A stretch of DNA of 64,000 bases from Sulfurospirillum oryzae. Lineage in GTDB: Bacteria > Campylobacterota > Campylobacteria > Campylobacterales > Sulfurospirillaceae. The stretch lies in contig NZ_JANZKZ010000001.1 of NCBI RefSeq assembly GCF_025770725.1, positions 744,001-808,000 on the forward strand, in the 5' to 3' direction. Positions within the stretch are counted from its first letter, which is position 1. Each line of letters starts with the position of its first letter. The position numbers were made by a program, and so were the translations under genes. A model generated the notes under the pieces. The model was not told the DNA's origin, did not search any database, and saw only the letters and a program-made list of their open reading frames with translations. This document shows, piece after piece, positions 18,210 through 26,879 of this stretch.

Positions 18210-19901
18210 ATGAAAATTTCAACCACAATTCTTATGGCTTTAACTCTCTCACTGATCATGCTAGGCGCTTGTATTATTGGTCTTTCTTACATAAATACAA
18301 AAAAAAATACCGAAACCTTTTTGCATGAATATGGGAAAAGTGCTTACTCATTTCATGCAAATGAACTTAAAAACATTATGGACATGATGCAACAAACTGC
18401 CCATGCAATCTATAAAGCTGAAAAAGCCAAGGGTACCTCAGACGACAAGATCAAGGAAGCAATCTTAGAAAAATTTGACACATTACGCTTTTTTGATGAT
18501 AAAAGTGGTTATCTCTTTGTCTATAAATCAGATGGAGTTGCTGTTTTAATGCCAACCAATAAAATGCTTGAAGGTAAGAACTTGATTGATCTTAAAGATA
18601 GTAATGGTGTGATGATCATTAAAGAGTTGATTGAAGTAGCTAAAAACGGTGGAGGGCTTGTCAAATACAACTTCCCAAAAGTCAAAGATGGTAAGCCACT
18701 TCCAAAATTCTCTTATGCAGTACCTTTTGAGCCTTATAACTGGACTATAGGTACGGGTATCTATGTCGATACTGTACAAGAGAATATTGCGAGTATTCAA
18801 AAACAGACTGATACAAACGTCAAAGAGCAAATTCAATATTTTCTGTTTATTTCAACTATCTTAATTGCTCTTAGCATCGGACTAACTATGTTCTTTATTA
18901 AAAAAATGGTATCGGCCCCTATTAACAATCTCATTCAAAGAGCCGATAACCTTTCCAGTGGCGATGGCGATCTTACCCGAAAACTTGAAGTCATAGGCAA
19001 TGATGAGATAGCCATTGCCAGCCGTAGCATTAATCGCTTTATTGAAAAAGTACGTGTTTTAATCAGTGAGGCTAAAAACCTCTCCAATGAAAACTCATCC
19101 ATTGCGCATGAACTCTCCTCAACTTCCTTACAAGTGGGTCGTGCCGTGGAAACATCTATGCAAATTGTGAGCAATACTACCCATAAAGCAACGTCACTCA
19201 AAACAGAGATGAGTTATGGTATTGATGAAGCAAAAGATGCCAAAGAAGAGTTACTTAAAGCCAATAACTTTTTAAAAGAAGCGAATAGCGCTATTCTTAC
19301 GCTTACTCATGAAATTCAAGAGAGTGCCACCACAGAAATTGAACTTGCCCATAAAATTCAACAATTAAGTACTGATGCTGAACAAGTTAAAGAAATATTA
19401 GTCGTAATCGGAGATATTGCCGATCAAACCAATTTGCTTGCTCTTAATGCGGCTATTGAAGCTGCAAGGGCTGGTGAACATGGTCGAGGCTTTGCGGTTG
19501 TTGCTGATGAAGTAAGAAAATTAGCAGAACGTACCCAAAAAAGTTTACAAGAGATCAATGCCACCATCAATGTTATTGTTCAAGCCATTGTAGATAGTAG
19601 CGATACAATGACAATAAACTCCAAAAAAGTGGAGTCTTTAGCAGTTACAGCAAATGAGGTAGAGACAAAAATCAATACTTTACTTAATGTTATGGACACA
19701 GCAACAAATGTCTCAGATAAAACAGTTGAAAATTATCTTCATACAGGAAATAATATTAGCTTAATGATTGGCGATATTTCTCAAATCAATGATATTTCAA
19801 GTGAAAATGCTAGAAGTGTAGAAGAGATCGCTGGCGCTGCTGAACATCTCAATAAAATGACCGAAATGCTTAATCTCAAACTCTCTGAGTTTAAAACCTG
19901 A
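18210..19901 (+). CDS. Methyl-accepting chemotaxis protein, single-Cache type (copy 3)
   Basis: A 563-residue third paralogue. It has a membrane segment, a Cache_2-type sensor (about 30-200, with [12 protein letters not shown] and [13 protein letters not shown]), a second membrane segment, HAMP and a signalling hairpin with the same [20 protein letters not shown] tip. The C-terminal region is clearly diverged from copies 1 and 2 in many residues, so it escaped the homogenisation seen there. The ATG at 18210 follows AAGGAGT; an in-frame TTG precedes it. It is separated from the other two by marC and the small HTH gene. Confidence 0.94.
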   Translation: MKISTTILMALTLSLIMLGACIIGLSYINTKKNTETFLHEYGKSAYSFHANELKNIMDMMQQTAHAIYKAEKAKGTSDDKIKEAILEKFDTLRFFDDKSGYLFVYKSDGVAVLMPTNKMLEGKNLIDLKDSNGVMIIKELIEVAKNGGGLVKYNFPKVKDGKPLPKFSYAVPFEPYNWTIGTGIYVDTVQENIASIQKQTDTNVKEQIQYFLFISTILIALSIGLTMFFIKKMVSAPINNLIQRADNLSSGDGDLTRKLEVIGNDEIAIASRSINRFIEKVRVLISEAKNLSNENSSIAHELSSTSLQVGRAVETSMQIVSNTTHKATSLKTEMSYGIDEAKDAKEELLKANNFLKEANSAILTLTHEIQESATTEIELAHKIQQLSTDAEQVKEILVVIGDIADQTNLLALNAAIEAARAGEHGRGFAVVADEVRKLAERTQKSLQEINATINVIVQAIVDSSDTMTINSKKVESLAVTANEVETKINTLLNVMDTATNVSDKTVENYLHTGNNISLMIGDISQINDISSENARSVEEIAGAAEHLNKMTEMLNLKLSEFKT

Positions 19902-19907
19902 TGAATC

Positions 19908-19944
19908 TTTACATGTAAAGGATTTGGCTACTTTACCAAATCCT
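19908..19944 (+). terminator. Palindrome plus hairpin between the third chemoreceptor and msrA
   Basis: A TTTACATGTAAA copy (19908-19919) is followed by a 9-bp stem, AGGATTTGG (19919-19927) with CCAAATCCT (19936-19944), that includes the last codons of the convergent msrA. The position suggests a shared terminator; the T-tract is poor. Confidence 0.5.
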
Positions 19945-20527
19945 GATACTCGTGTTTAAAGTGCTGAACTTTAGGCGAGACCACAAACATACAATAGCCA
20001 TGACTTGGGTTATTTTTGAAATAATCTTGATGGTACGCTTCAGCTTTATAAAATGTCTCTAAAGGCTTCACTTCTGTCACAATCGGTTTGGTAAATTTGT
20101 TTGAAAACTCTTTGATTGAAGTCTCAGCTTTTTCTTTTTGCGCTTCATTATGGTAAAAAATGACAGAGCGGTACTGCGTTCCTACATCATTTCCTTGACG
20201 ATTAAGCGTAGTTGGGTCATGAATAAGCCAAAAGATTTTGAGCAACGCTTCATACGAAATAATGGTTGGATCAAAGGTGATTTGCACCACTTCAGCATGA
20301 CCTGTTGTACCGCTACAAACCTGCTCGTATGTGGGGTTTGTGCTCGCACCCCCTGCGTAACCGCTTACCGCATCTAAAACGCCGCGTGTCTCTTCAAAAA
20401 CAGCCTCCAAACACCAAAAACATCCACCACCTAGTGTTGCAACTTCTTTTGTCATAGGATTCTCCTTCGCATCAAGATAACTGCTAAGTATCAAAAGAAT
20501 AAAATTTAAAAAAAGTGTTTTTTTCAT
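19928..20527 (-). CDS. msrA: Peptide methionine sulfoxide reductase A, exported form
   Basis: A 199-residue MsrA, which reduces methionine-S-sulfoxide. The catalytic Cys is in the family motif GGGCFWCLEAVF; GGASTNPTYEQVCSGTTGHAEVV and QYRSVIFYH-type elements follow. An N-terminal signal-peptide-like segment (MKKTLFLNFILLILSS) precedes the enzyme, suggesting periplasmic repair. The ATG at 20527 follows AGGAGTTGAG; a longer frame upstream is not used. It is convergent with the chemoreceptor gene and divergent from the lipid-transporter operon. Confidence 0.94.
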   Translation of the reverse strand: MKKTLFLNFILLILSSYLDAKENPMTKEVATLGGGCFWCLEAVFEETRGVLDAVSGYAGGASTNPTYEQVCSGTTGHAEVVQITFDPTIISYEALLKIFWLIHDPTTLNRQGNDVGTQYRSVIFYHNEAQKEKAETSIKEFSNKFTKPIVTEVKPLETFYKAEAYHQDYFKNNPSHGYCMFVVSPKVQHFKHEYQDLVK

Positions 20528-20602
20528 ACTCAACTCCTTTATTAGATGATTATAACATGCGTATATAAAACCCATTCTATGCCGTTTAGAGTAATCTATT
20601 TA

Positions 20603-20611
20603 TGTTATAAT
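20603..20611 (+). promoter_or_regulatory. Extended -10 promoter of the Mla-type operon
   Basis: TGTTATAAT is a consensus extended -10 element 24 bp before the mlaE start. It explains initiation of the long plus-strand run that follows. Confidence 0.55.
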
Positions 20612-20635
20612 AAACAAAAAAATAGGGTGTACGCA

Positions 20636-21766
20636 ATGAAAAGAGAACCCTCACTGCATGTAACTCAAAATGAAGATCATTTTAGTGTTGCATTGCGGGG
20701 TGTTTGGGTCAAAGAATCGATTCAAAAACTCGAACTTGCATTAAAGACACTTACATGTAAACCTAAAGCTTTCTATACCTTTGATCTCTCGGGGATTAAA
20801 GATTTTGACACGCATGGAATTATGCTAATTTTGCACCATGTGAAACAGCTCGAAGCAATGCAGTGCAATGTTTCGACCATTGGGGCTAACGAATCCTTAT
20901 CAAAACTTTTTAACATCTGCGAAATGCACTATCCAAAAGAAAAAGCTCCTGAGTCTAAAGAAATTTTTATTCTTTCTTTCCTTGAAAATGTGGGAAGAGA
21001 TGTCTTTGAGGGCTATAAAACACTTTCTTGTTTTTTTGCTTTTACGGGAGAGCTTGCTCATTTTTCGCTTGCTGCATTTCTCAAGCCCCATACGATTCGT
21101 CTCAAAGCAATGTTTTACCATGTTGAGCAAAGCGGTGCTGGAGCTATTCCTATTATTTTACTCACTTCTTTTTTGATCGGTATTGTCATCGCATACCAAG
21201 GTGCAACCCAGCTTGAAAAATTTGGTGCCAATATTTTTATTGTCGAAATGGTTACCATCTCCGCCGTACGTGAGCTAGCGCCTTTGCTAGCAGCGATTGT
21301 TATAGCAGGACGAAGTGCCTCTGCTTACACGGCACAAATTGGTGTCATGAAGATCACTGATGAAGTAGATGCTATGAGTTCTATGGGATTTTCACCCTGG
21401 AATTTTCTAGTACTCCCCCGCCTTTTTGCACTTATTATCTCATTGCCTCTTTTAGTCTTCTTTGCTGACATTGTCTCTGTTTTTGGGGGTATGGTCATTG
21501 CTGCAACCAAACTTGATGTGAGCTTTGTTGAATTTATTGACCGTATCAAACAAACCGTTGCACTAAAGCATCTTGTGATTGGACTCATTAAAGCGCCTAT
21601 TTTTGGTTGTATTATCGCAACTATTGGTTGTTTTCGTGGTTTTCAGATCGATAGCAGCACGGAGAGTGTTGGAAAATACACCACTATCAGCGTTGTAAAT
21701 GCTATTTTTTGGGTTATTGCGATGGATGCCATTATCTCAGTCTTATTGACGGAGCTTGGGCTATGA
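20636..21766 (+). CDS. mlaE: MlaE-family lipid ABC transporter permease with STAS-like N-terminus
   Basis: A 376-residue protein. Residues 1-110 resemble a STAS-like domain (FDLSGIKDFDTHGIMLILHH), which in other species is the separate MlaB subunit. The rest is a MlaE permease with about five membrane helices and the conserved SGAGAIPIILLTSFLIGIV and VRELAPLLAAIVIAGRSASA stretches. It works with MlaF and MlaD in phospholipid traffic across the envelope. The ATG at 20636 gives the right length; an upstream in-frame ATG is rejected. Its stop overlaps the next ATG (ATGA). It corresponds by gene order to C. jejuni iamB. Confidence 0.93.
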   Translation: MKREPSLHVTQNEDHFSVALRGVWVKESIQKLELALKTLTCKPKAFYTFDLSGIKDFDTHGIMLILHHVKQLEAMQCNVSTIGANESLSKLFNICEMHYPKEKAPESKEIFILSFLENVGRDVFEGYKTLSCFFAFTGELAHFSLAAFLKPHTIRLKAMFYHVEQSGAGAIPIILLTSFLIGIVIAYQGATQLEKFGANIFIVEMVTISAVRELAPLLAAIVIAGRSASAYTAQIGVMKITDEVDAMSSMGFSPWNFLVLPRLFALIISLPLLVFFADIVSVFGGMVIAATKLDVSFVEFIDRIKQTVALKHLVIGLIKAPIFGCIIATIGCFRGFQIDSSTESVGKYTTISVVNAIFWVIAMDAIISVLLTELGL

Positions 21767-22497
21767 AAAACCACGTTATTATTGAAGCTAGAAATATTGT
21801 CACCCGTTTTGGTAAACATGTTATACACGACGGGGTTAGTTTTAAAATTCACAAAGGCGAAATTTTTGGACTTTTAGGCGGTAGTGGTAGTGGCAAAACA
21901 ACATTACTTCGCGAAATGATCATGCTCCAAAGAACCAGTGATGGACAGATGCTTGTCTTAGGCACCAATGTGATGACATCTTCTCAAAAGATATCCCAAA
22001 AATTGAGGCAGAAATGGGGTGTTCTTTTCCAATTTGGTGCTCTTTTTACCTCTTTGACTATTCTTGAAAATATCACCATTGCGATGAAAGAGTATACCAA
22101 TCTTCCCGATTGGCTTATTGTTGAGTCAGCGTTAATGAAACTCTCTATGGTAGGTCTCCCTCCTAAAGTCGCTTCCATGTACCCCTCTGAATTGAGTGGC
22201 GGTATGAAAAAAAGAGCTGGTCTTGCACGTGCACTTGCACTTGATCCCAAATTACTTTTTTTAGATGAGCCAACTTCTGGACTTGATCCACAAAGTGCGA
22301 GAGCCTTTGATGCGCTTATTGTTACTTTGCGCGATACTCTGGGTATCACTGTTGTTATGGTGACCCACGATAAAGATACCATTGCCAATGTATTAGATCG
22401 TTTTGTCATTTTAGGCAATAAAAAAGTAATGTTCGAAGGCAATATGGAGCTTTTAAAGCAAACAACGAATGAAGAGTTGAAAAAATTTTTAAATTGA
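21763..22497 (+). CDS. mlaF: MlaF-family ABC transporter ATP-binding protein
   Basis: A 244-residue ATPase with Walker A GGSGSGKTTL (about residues 38-47), an LSGGMKKRAGLARAL signature and Walker B LLFLDEPTSGLD. It powers the MlaE permease. The start is set by the ATGA overlap with mlaE; the upstream extension of the frame runs into mlaE and is not used. It corresponds to C. jejuni iamA by order. Confidence 0.95.
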   Translation: MKNHVIIEARNIVTRFGKHVIHDGVSFKIHKGEIFGLLGGSGSGKTTLLREMIMLQRTSDGQMLVLGTNVMTSSQKISQKLRQKWGVLFQFGALFTSLTILENITIAMKEYTNLPDWLIVESALMKLSMVGLPPKVASMYPSELSGGMKKRAGLARALALDPKLLFLDEPTSGLDPQSARAFDALIVTLRDTLGITVVMVTHDKDTIANVLDRFVILGNKKVMFEGNMELLKQTTNEELKKFLN

Positions 22498-22504
22498 GGC
22501 TGAA

Positions 22505-23458
22505 ATGGAAAATAGGTTAAGTTATATTTTGGTAGGTGCATTTATTTTTGTGCTACTTATTGGAGGTGTGCTTTCGATTCTTTGGCTGGGAAACTACTCC
22601 GATAAAGGAACTTTCAAATTTTACAAAGTAGCTACCAAAGAGTCTGTTTCTGGGCTCAATGATAAAGCCCCCGTAAAGCTTCGTGGTGTCCAAATCGGTG
22701 AAGTGCGTAGTATTACCATCAATCCTGATAATGGTGAAGAAGTTTTAGTTACCATACGTGTTCAAGATAATGCTCCTATTAAAGAAGATACCTATGCCAT
22801 CATCGAAGCACAGGGAATTACTGGTCTTAGTTTTATTCAGCTTCAAGGCGGAACCAACGAGGCAAAAGATCTTAAAACAAGCAACAAAGCAGAAGAATAT
22901 GGGCTTATTTATTCACGCCCATCCACTTTTTCAAGACTCGATAAAACCATCACCTCGTTGAGTGCAAAAGCAGAGATGATTTTCGAGAGAGCTGAAAATA
23001 TCATGAGTGCGAAAAATGTTAGAAACCTTGAAATTATCATCGAAAATAGTGCCAAAATAGCAGAATCCACAAATAAAACAATGGCTAATCTTGAAGCACA
23101 AAACAAAGAGATCAATCAATTGCTTAAAGAAGCAACAGCGGCGGCTACGGGTGTTAAAGAGATGTCGCATTCTTTTACCTCGGCTATCGACAATACAGGC
23201 ATTGATACGATGAATAAAGTACGAGAAGCCGCTCAAAATGTGACAACCGTTATGGGAGGGCTCAATCAAAAGATCGAAAAAGGCTCTTTCGATATTGATA
23301 TTTTGGTGAAAGAGAACTTAATGCCTCTTCAACAAACACTTCAAGAATTACATGTATTGGTAAATGAAACGAAAGATTTAGTCAGTAACCTCAAAGATAG
23401 CCCAAGTGATCTTCTTTTTAAAGAAGAGACCATCAAACCAGCACCTAATGAACGCTAA
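22505..23458 (+). CDS. mlaD: MlaD/MCE-domain periplasmic lipid-binding protein
   Basis: A 317-residue protein with one N-terminal membrane anchor (about residues 7-29), a single MCE domain (about 38-115, with VSGLNDKAPVKLRGVQIGEV) and a long coiled-coil C-terminus. It follows mlaF by 7 bp. In this family it forms a hexameric ring that passes lipids between the permease and outer components. The long helical tail is typical of epsilonproteobacterial members. Confidence 0.93.
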   Translation: MENRLSYILVGAFIFVLLIGGVLSILWLGNYSDKGTFKFYKVATKESVSGLNDKAPVKLRGVQIGEVRSITINPDNGEEVLVTIRVQDNAPIKEDTYAIIEAQGITGLSFIQLQGGTNEAKDLKTSNKAEEYGLIYSRPSTFSRLDKTITSLSAKAEMIFERAENIMSAKNVRNLEIIIENSAKIAESTNKTMANLEAQNKEINQLLKEATAAATGVKEMSHSFTSAIDNTGIDTMNKVREAAQNVTTVMGGLNQKIEKGSFDIDILVKENLMPLQQTLQELHVLVNETKDLVSNLKDSPSDLLFKEETIKPAPNER

Positions 23459-23468
23459 AGGAAAAAAG

Positions 23469-24065
23469 ATGAAACACATTATCCTCGCCATTTTGACACT
23501 TTTACTACTAAGCGGTTGCGGCGTTAAAGAAACCTCTTTAAAACCCTACAACTACACACTAGAGCCAATGCTCAAATTGGAGTCTTTTACAGTACACAAC
23601 AACGATGTGCTTAAAGTTGCCTACATTGACGCGCCTAGTGGCTTAAACACGCGCTCTATTGTTTATAAAAAAGATGGTGCAATGCAACCTTATAAATATG
23701 GCACATGGAGTGAAACACCTCCTTTGAAACTGCAATACCTTATCACGGAAGCATTGCAAGATCAACACCACTTTGAATCTGTCATTTCAGGCACTTCTAT
23801 GGCAGCCAATAATTTGGTGTTAGAGCCTGTGCTTCAAAATTTTGAAGAGGTATTTCGAGAAGATGGAACATCCTATGTACATGTTAACCTTCGTTTTCGC
23901 CTTATTGAAATCAAAACAGGAGAAGTGTTAGGAAGCATTAAACTCTCATCGAAAAAAGATGTCACCAATACCAATGGGGCAGCAGGATGCGTTGAAGCCT
24001 TTAATCTTGCAACAGCCGATGTTATCAAAAGCCTCTCTATTTGGATCAATGGGGTTCGCAAGTAG
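23469..24065 (+). CDS. Transporter-associated outer-membrane lipoprotein
   Basis: A 198-residue lipoprotein with signal peptide and lipobox LLLSGCG (lipidated Cys near residue 17). The mature part resembles the ABC-transport auxiliary lipoprotein family (PqiC-like), which partners MCE transporters and would anchor the system at the outer membrane. The ATG at 23469 gives a normal lipoprotein signal; upstream in-frame codons overlap mlaD and are rejected. It is the fourth gene of the Mla-type operon. Confidence 0.85.
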   Translation: MKHIILAILTLLLLSGCGVKETSLKPYNYTLEPMLKLESFTVHNNDVLKVAYIDAPSGLNTRSIVYKKDGAMQPYKYGTWSETPPLKLQYLITEALQDQHHFESVISGTSMAANNLVLEPVLQNFEEVFREDGTSYVHVNLRFRLIEIKTGEVLGSIKLSSKKDVTNTNGAAGCVEAFNLATADVIKSLSIWINGVRK

Positions 24066-24067
24066 CA

Positions 24068-24295
24068 ATGAAAAAAATATTCTTTGTCTGTTTGATAACG
24101 CTTGGCTTTTTGTTTGCTAAAACAGATTTTAGCGAAATGAGCACGGAAGAGCTTGTAGCCCTTATTGGCTATATTGATCCGCCCAAAGAAGAGCGTTTTT
24201 ATGAAGAACTTGACAAGCGTGTAGTGACCATGAGCGAAGAGCAAAAAGCACTTTATGAAGACGATAAGAAAAGAAGAGACAATGCCAAAGAGTAA
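24068..24295 (+). CDS. Small exported DUF1104-like protein
   Basis: A 75-residue protein with a signal peptide (about 1-17, ending LFAK), then a short helical, acidic domain starting TDFSEMSTEELVALIGYIDP. The pattern of a 'FS-x-M-S-x-E-E-L' start and a K/E-rich end fits DUF1104, a small family found in Helicobacter and Campylobacter; the assignment is from memory. It sits 2 bp after the lipoprotein gene, and its stop lies inside the response regulator start, so it is coupled to both neighbours. Confidence 0.7.
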   Translation: MKKIFFVCLITLGFLFAKTDFSEMSTEELVALIGYIDPPKEERFYEELDKRVVTMSEEQKALYEDDKKRRDNAKE

Positions 24296-24956
24296 ACTTC
24301 TTCTTTTGGAAGATGACACCAATCTGAGCGAAACAGTATGTGAGTTTCTAGAGTCCAAAGGTTATCATGTCACACCTGTATATGATGGAGAAGCGGCAGA
24401 AGAGCTCATTTATGAGCATCAATTTGATCTTTTTTTAATGGATGTCAATGTTCCTTCTTTAAACGGATTTACGCTTCTCTCCAGAGTCCGTAAGGAGGGA
24501 AACACGACTCCAGCGATCTTTTTGACTTCACTGAATGCCATCGAAGATTTGGAGCATGGCTATGAGAGTGGTTGTGATGATTATTTACGCAAACCGTTTG
24601 CCCTTAAAGAGCTTCTTTTTCGTATTGAAACCATTTTGAAACGTGAGTTTTTTCATACTCAAACCCCTAAAATACGTATTGATGAAGGTATAGAATATGA
24701 CTCACTGGGTAACCAGTTGTTAGTGCACAACAAAGCGGTACAACTTCAAAATAAAGAGGCAAAGCTACTTAAACTTTTTTTACAAAAGAAAAATGAAATT
24801 ATTAGTCATGAAATGATTATGGTACATTTATGGGAGTATGACGAACAAGGCAGTGACGATACCCTTCGCACTTACATTAAAAATCTTCGTAAAATTATGG
24901 GGAAGGAACGCATTGTTAGCATTAAAAAATTGGGATATAAATTTACGCTCGCGTGA
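24282..24956 (+). CDS. OmpR/PhoB-family response regulator
   Basis: A 224-residue regulator with a receiver domain (LLLLEDD near residues 6-12, phospho-Asp in FLMDVNVP near 52-53, Lys in RKPF) and a PhoB-type winged helix ending RTYIKNLRKIMG...KLGYKF. The ATG at 24282 lies inside the end of the DUF1104-like gene. It is closely related to the regulator at 886-1551. It overlaps the following kinase frame and is clearly its partner. Confidence 0.92.
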   Translation: MPKSKLLLLEDDTNLSETVCEFLESKGYHVTPVYDGEAAEELIYEHQFDLFLMDVNVPSLNGFTLLSRVRKEGNTTPAIFLTSLNAIEDLEHGYESGCDDYLRKPFALKELLFRIETILKREFFHTQTPKIRIDEGIEYDSLGNQLLVHNKAVQLQNKEAKLLKLFLQKKNEIISHEMIMVHLWEYDEQGSDDTLRTYIKNLRKIMGKERIVSIKKLGYKFTLA

Positions 24957-26100
24957 GAAAAAAACACTTCGGTCGTTTCTGTTTCTCTACGCCTTTTTAA
25001 CACTGCTGATTTTAGCCTTTGTGGCATTTTTGTACTATGGGCTAGAGCGTGATTTGATGCTTCAAAATCAAAGAGAAGCACTCTCAAATCTCACCAACGA
25101 GCAAATCGCACGCCTAAAATCTTTACATGTAAACTTTGAAAAAGAACGGACATACCCTAGAGATGAGCGTTTTAATTCTGCCATTTATGACAGTAGCCTC
25201 AAACAAATCTTCTCAACACTCAGCACGACTAAAGTCAATCTCTATGAAGATATATACCTCAAAAAAAATCATATTTATTTTATTAAAGAGCTAGAGTCCT
25301 ATTATTTGGGGGCTCGTTACATCGTTATTGAAGTTGATGCTCCTCCTTCTTGGGATAAAAAAGTTTTTCGAAAACTTTTAGTTTATGGCGCTATCATTTT
25401 TGGTATTTTAGTTGTTATCGGTTATTTTTTACTAGGTCTCCTCCTTCGCCCAATGAGAGATACTATTAATCTTCTAGATCGCTTTATCAAAGACACAACG
25501 CATGAACTTAACACGCCTGTAAATGCCATTCTTACCAATATTGAAATGATCGATCTTGCAACGCTGGATGAAAGCTTGGCAAAAAAAATCAAACGTATTA
25601 CCATCGCATCTAAAACAATTTCTAATCTCTATGATGATCTCACCTATCTCGTCCTCTCACATCATATCATCTCTCACGATGAAGAAGTTGATCTTAAAGT
25701 TCTCATTGAAGAGAGATTGGAGTACTTTTCACTTCTGATTGAGTCCAAAAAAATTACCTTAACGTCTGCACTTGAAGAAAATATTTTTTTGATGATAGAC
25801 CGAAAGAAAATCGCCAAATTGATCGATAACATTCTCTCAAACGCTATCAAGTACAATAAAATAGGTGGAACGATTCATGTGCTTTTAACGCCTGAGCAGA
25901 TTGAAATCAGTGATAGTGGCAGAGGCATTGAAACCAAGAAAATCAACCAAGTTTTTGAGCGTTATGTAAGATTTGACCGCAGTGTTGGAGGTTTTGGGAT
26001 AGGACTTAGTATTGTTGCAGCCATTGCCAAAGAATATGGCTTACATGTAAAGATTGACTCCAAACTAAGTGAAGGAACAACAGTGAGGATTTCATGGTAA
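24913..26100 (+). CDS. Sensor histidine kinase
   Basis: A membrane kinase of about 395 residues. Two membrane segments (the first just after RSREKKTLRSF, the second at VYGAIIFGILVVIGYFLLGLLL) flank a periplasmic domain of about 110 residues. The phospho-acceptor box is KDTTHELNTPVNAI, followed by an N-box (NILSNAIKYN), a G1 box (DSGRGIE) and GFGIGLSIVAA. The start is uncertain: there is no in-frame ATG or GTG near the expected beginning. TTG at 24913 is the best local choice, while the ATG at 24838 would overlap the regulator by 119 bp. The 3' end overlaps the next gene, a small cytochrome. Confidence 0.88.
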   Translation: MLALKNWDINLRSREKKTLRSFLFLYAFLTLLILAFVAFLYYGLERDLMLQNQREALSNLTNEQIARLKSLHVNFEKERTYPRDERFNSAIYDSSLKQIFSTLSTTKVNLYEDIYLKKNHIYFIKELESYYLGARYIVIEVDAPPSWDKKVFRKLLVYGAIIFGILVVIGYFLLGLLLRPMRDTINLLDRFIKDTTHELNTPVNAILTNIEMIDLATLDESLAKKIKRITIASKTISNLYDDLTYLVLSHHIISHDEEVDLKVLIEERLEYFSLLIESKKITLTSALEENIFLMIDRKKIAKLIDNILSNAIKYNKIGGTIHVLLTPEQIEISDSGRGIETKKINQVFERYVRFDRSVGGFGIGLSIVAAIAKEYGLHVKIDSKLSEGTTVRISW

Positions 26101-26429
26101 AAAAATGGCTTATTTTAATGACCTTAGTCTCTTGTTTGTGTGCAAAAACGGGCGTATATGAAAAACATTGTATTCCTTGCCATGAAGATATGGCGGTTAA
26201 GATTGACAAATTTTTCTACCGTTATTTACTCAAATACAGCAGTGAAATGGATGTTAAGAATGCCATGAGTAAGTATCTTAAAAATCCAAAAGCAGAAAAT
26301 TCTATTTTAGTGGATGGGCTTCTGAACCGTTTTGGTGTAAAGAAAAAAACAACATTGAGCGATGCGGAACTGAAAGAAGCACTTGATACCTATTGGGAGC
26401 AATACAAAGTTTTTGATAAATTAAAATAA
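26094..26429 (+). CDS. Small periplasmic monohaem protein
   Basis: A 111-residue protein with a signal peptide (about 1-17) and one haem-attachment motif CIPCH near residues 26-30, followed by a mostly helical region. There is no clear distal Met motif, so it is not a standard class I cytochrome c. Its ATG lies inside the last codons of the kinase gene, which suggests a functional link to that two-component system. The family is not recognised. Confidence 0.78.
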   Translation: MVKKWLILMTLVSCLCAKTGVYEKHCIPCHEDMAVKIDKFFYRYLLKYSSEMDVKNAMSKYLKNPKAENSILVDGLLNRFGVKKKTTLSDAELKEALDTYWEQYKVFDKLK

Positions 26430-26467
26430 TTACTTTTTTATTTCACAATAAATTCACTTTTAATCTA

Positions 26468-26473
26468 TATAAT
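26468..26473 (+). promoter_or_regulatory. -10 box of the cytochrome c gene
   Basis: TATAAT lies 28 bp before the start codon in the 72-bp gap after the monohaem gene. It gives the cytochrome its own promoter in addition to possible read-through. Confidence 0.5.
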
Positions 26474-26501
26474 TATCCTATCATTTACATAAGGAGTTAC
26501 G

Positions 26502-26798
26502 ATGAAAAAGGTATTGTTTTTAGCAAGTCTTGTATGTGCTACTTCTATTTTTGCTGCGGATGGAGAGACTCTCTTTAAAACCTGTGCAACTTGTCACGGA
26601 GCAAAAGCAGAAAAAGCGGCACTTAACAAATCACAAATCATTGCTGGTTGGGATGCTGCAAAAATTACAGCAGCACTTGAAGGTTACAAAGCAGGTACTT
26701 ATGGTGGTCCATTGAAAGGTACCATGACAGCTCAAGTCAAAAATCTTAGTGCTGATGATGTTAAAGCTCTCGCTCAATATATCTCAACAATCAAATAG
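26502..26798 (+). CDS. Class I cytochrome c (c553-like)
   Basis: A 98-residue periplasmic cytochrome with a signal peptide (about 1-18, ending IFA), haem motif CATCHG near residues 28-33 and a distal Met in GTMTAQVKNLSADDVKALAQYI near 72. The length and C-terminal helix match the small c553 proteins that carry electrons to oxidases or peroxidases in Campylobacterota. It has its own -10 box and a strong terminator. Confidence 0.92.
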   Translation: MKKVLFLASLVCATSIFAADGETLFKTCATCHGAKAEKAALNKSQIIAGWDAAKITAALEGYKAGTYGGPLKGTMTAQVKNLSADDVKALAQYISTIK

Positions 26799-26809
26799 TC
26801 TTATGTTAC

Positions 26810-26834
26810 GGGGAGAGTCACTCTCCCCCTTTTC
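26810..26834 (+). terminator. Rho-independent terminator of the cytochrome c gene
   Basis: An 8-bp GC-rich stem, GGGGAGAG (26810-26817) with CTCTCCCC (26821-26828), has a TCA loop and is followed by CTTTTCTTT. Confidence 0.85.
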
Positions 26835-26879
26835 TTTACAAAAACAGAACCTATCTACAATTGAGGCATCCCATTTCGC

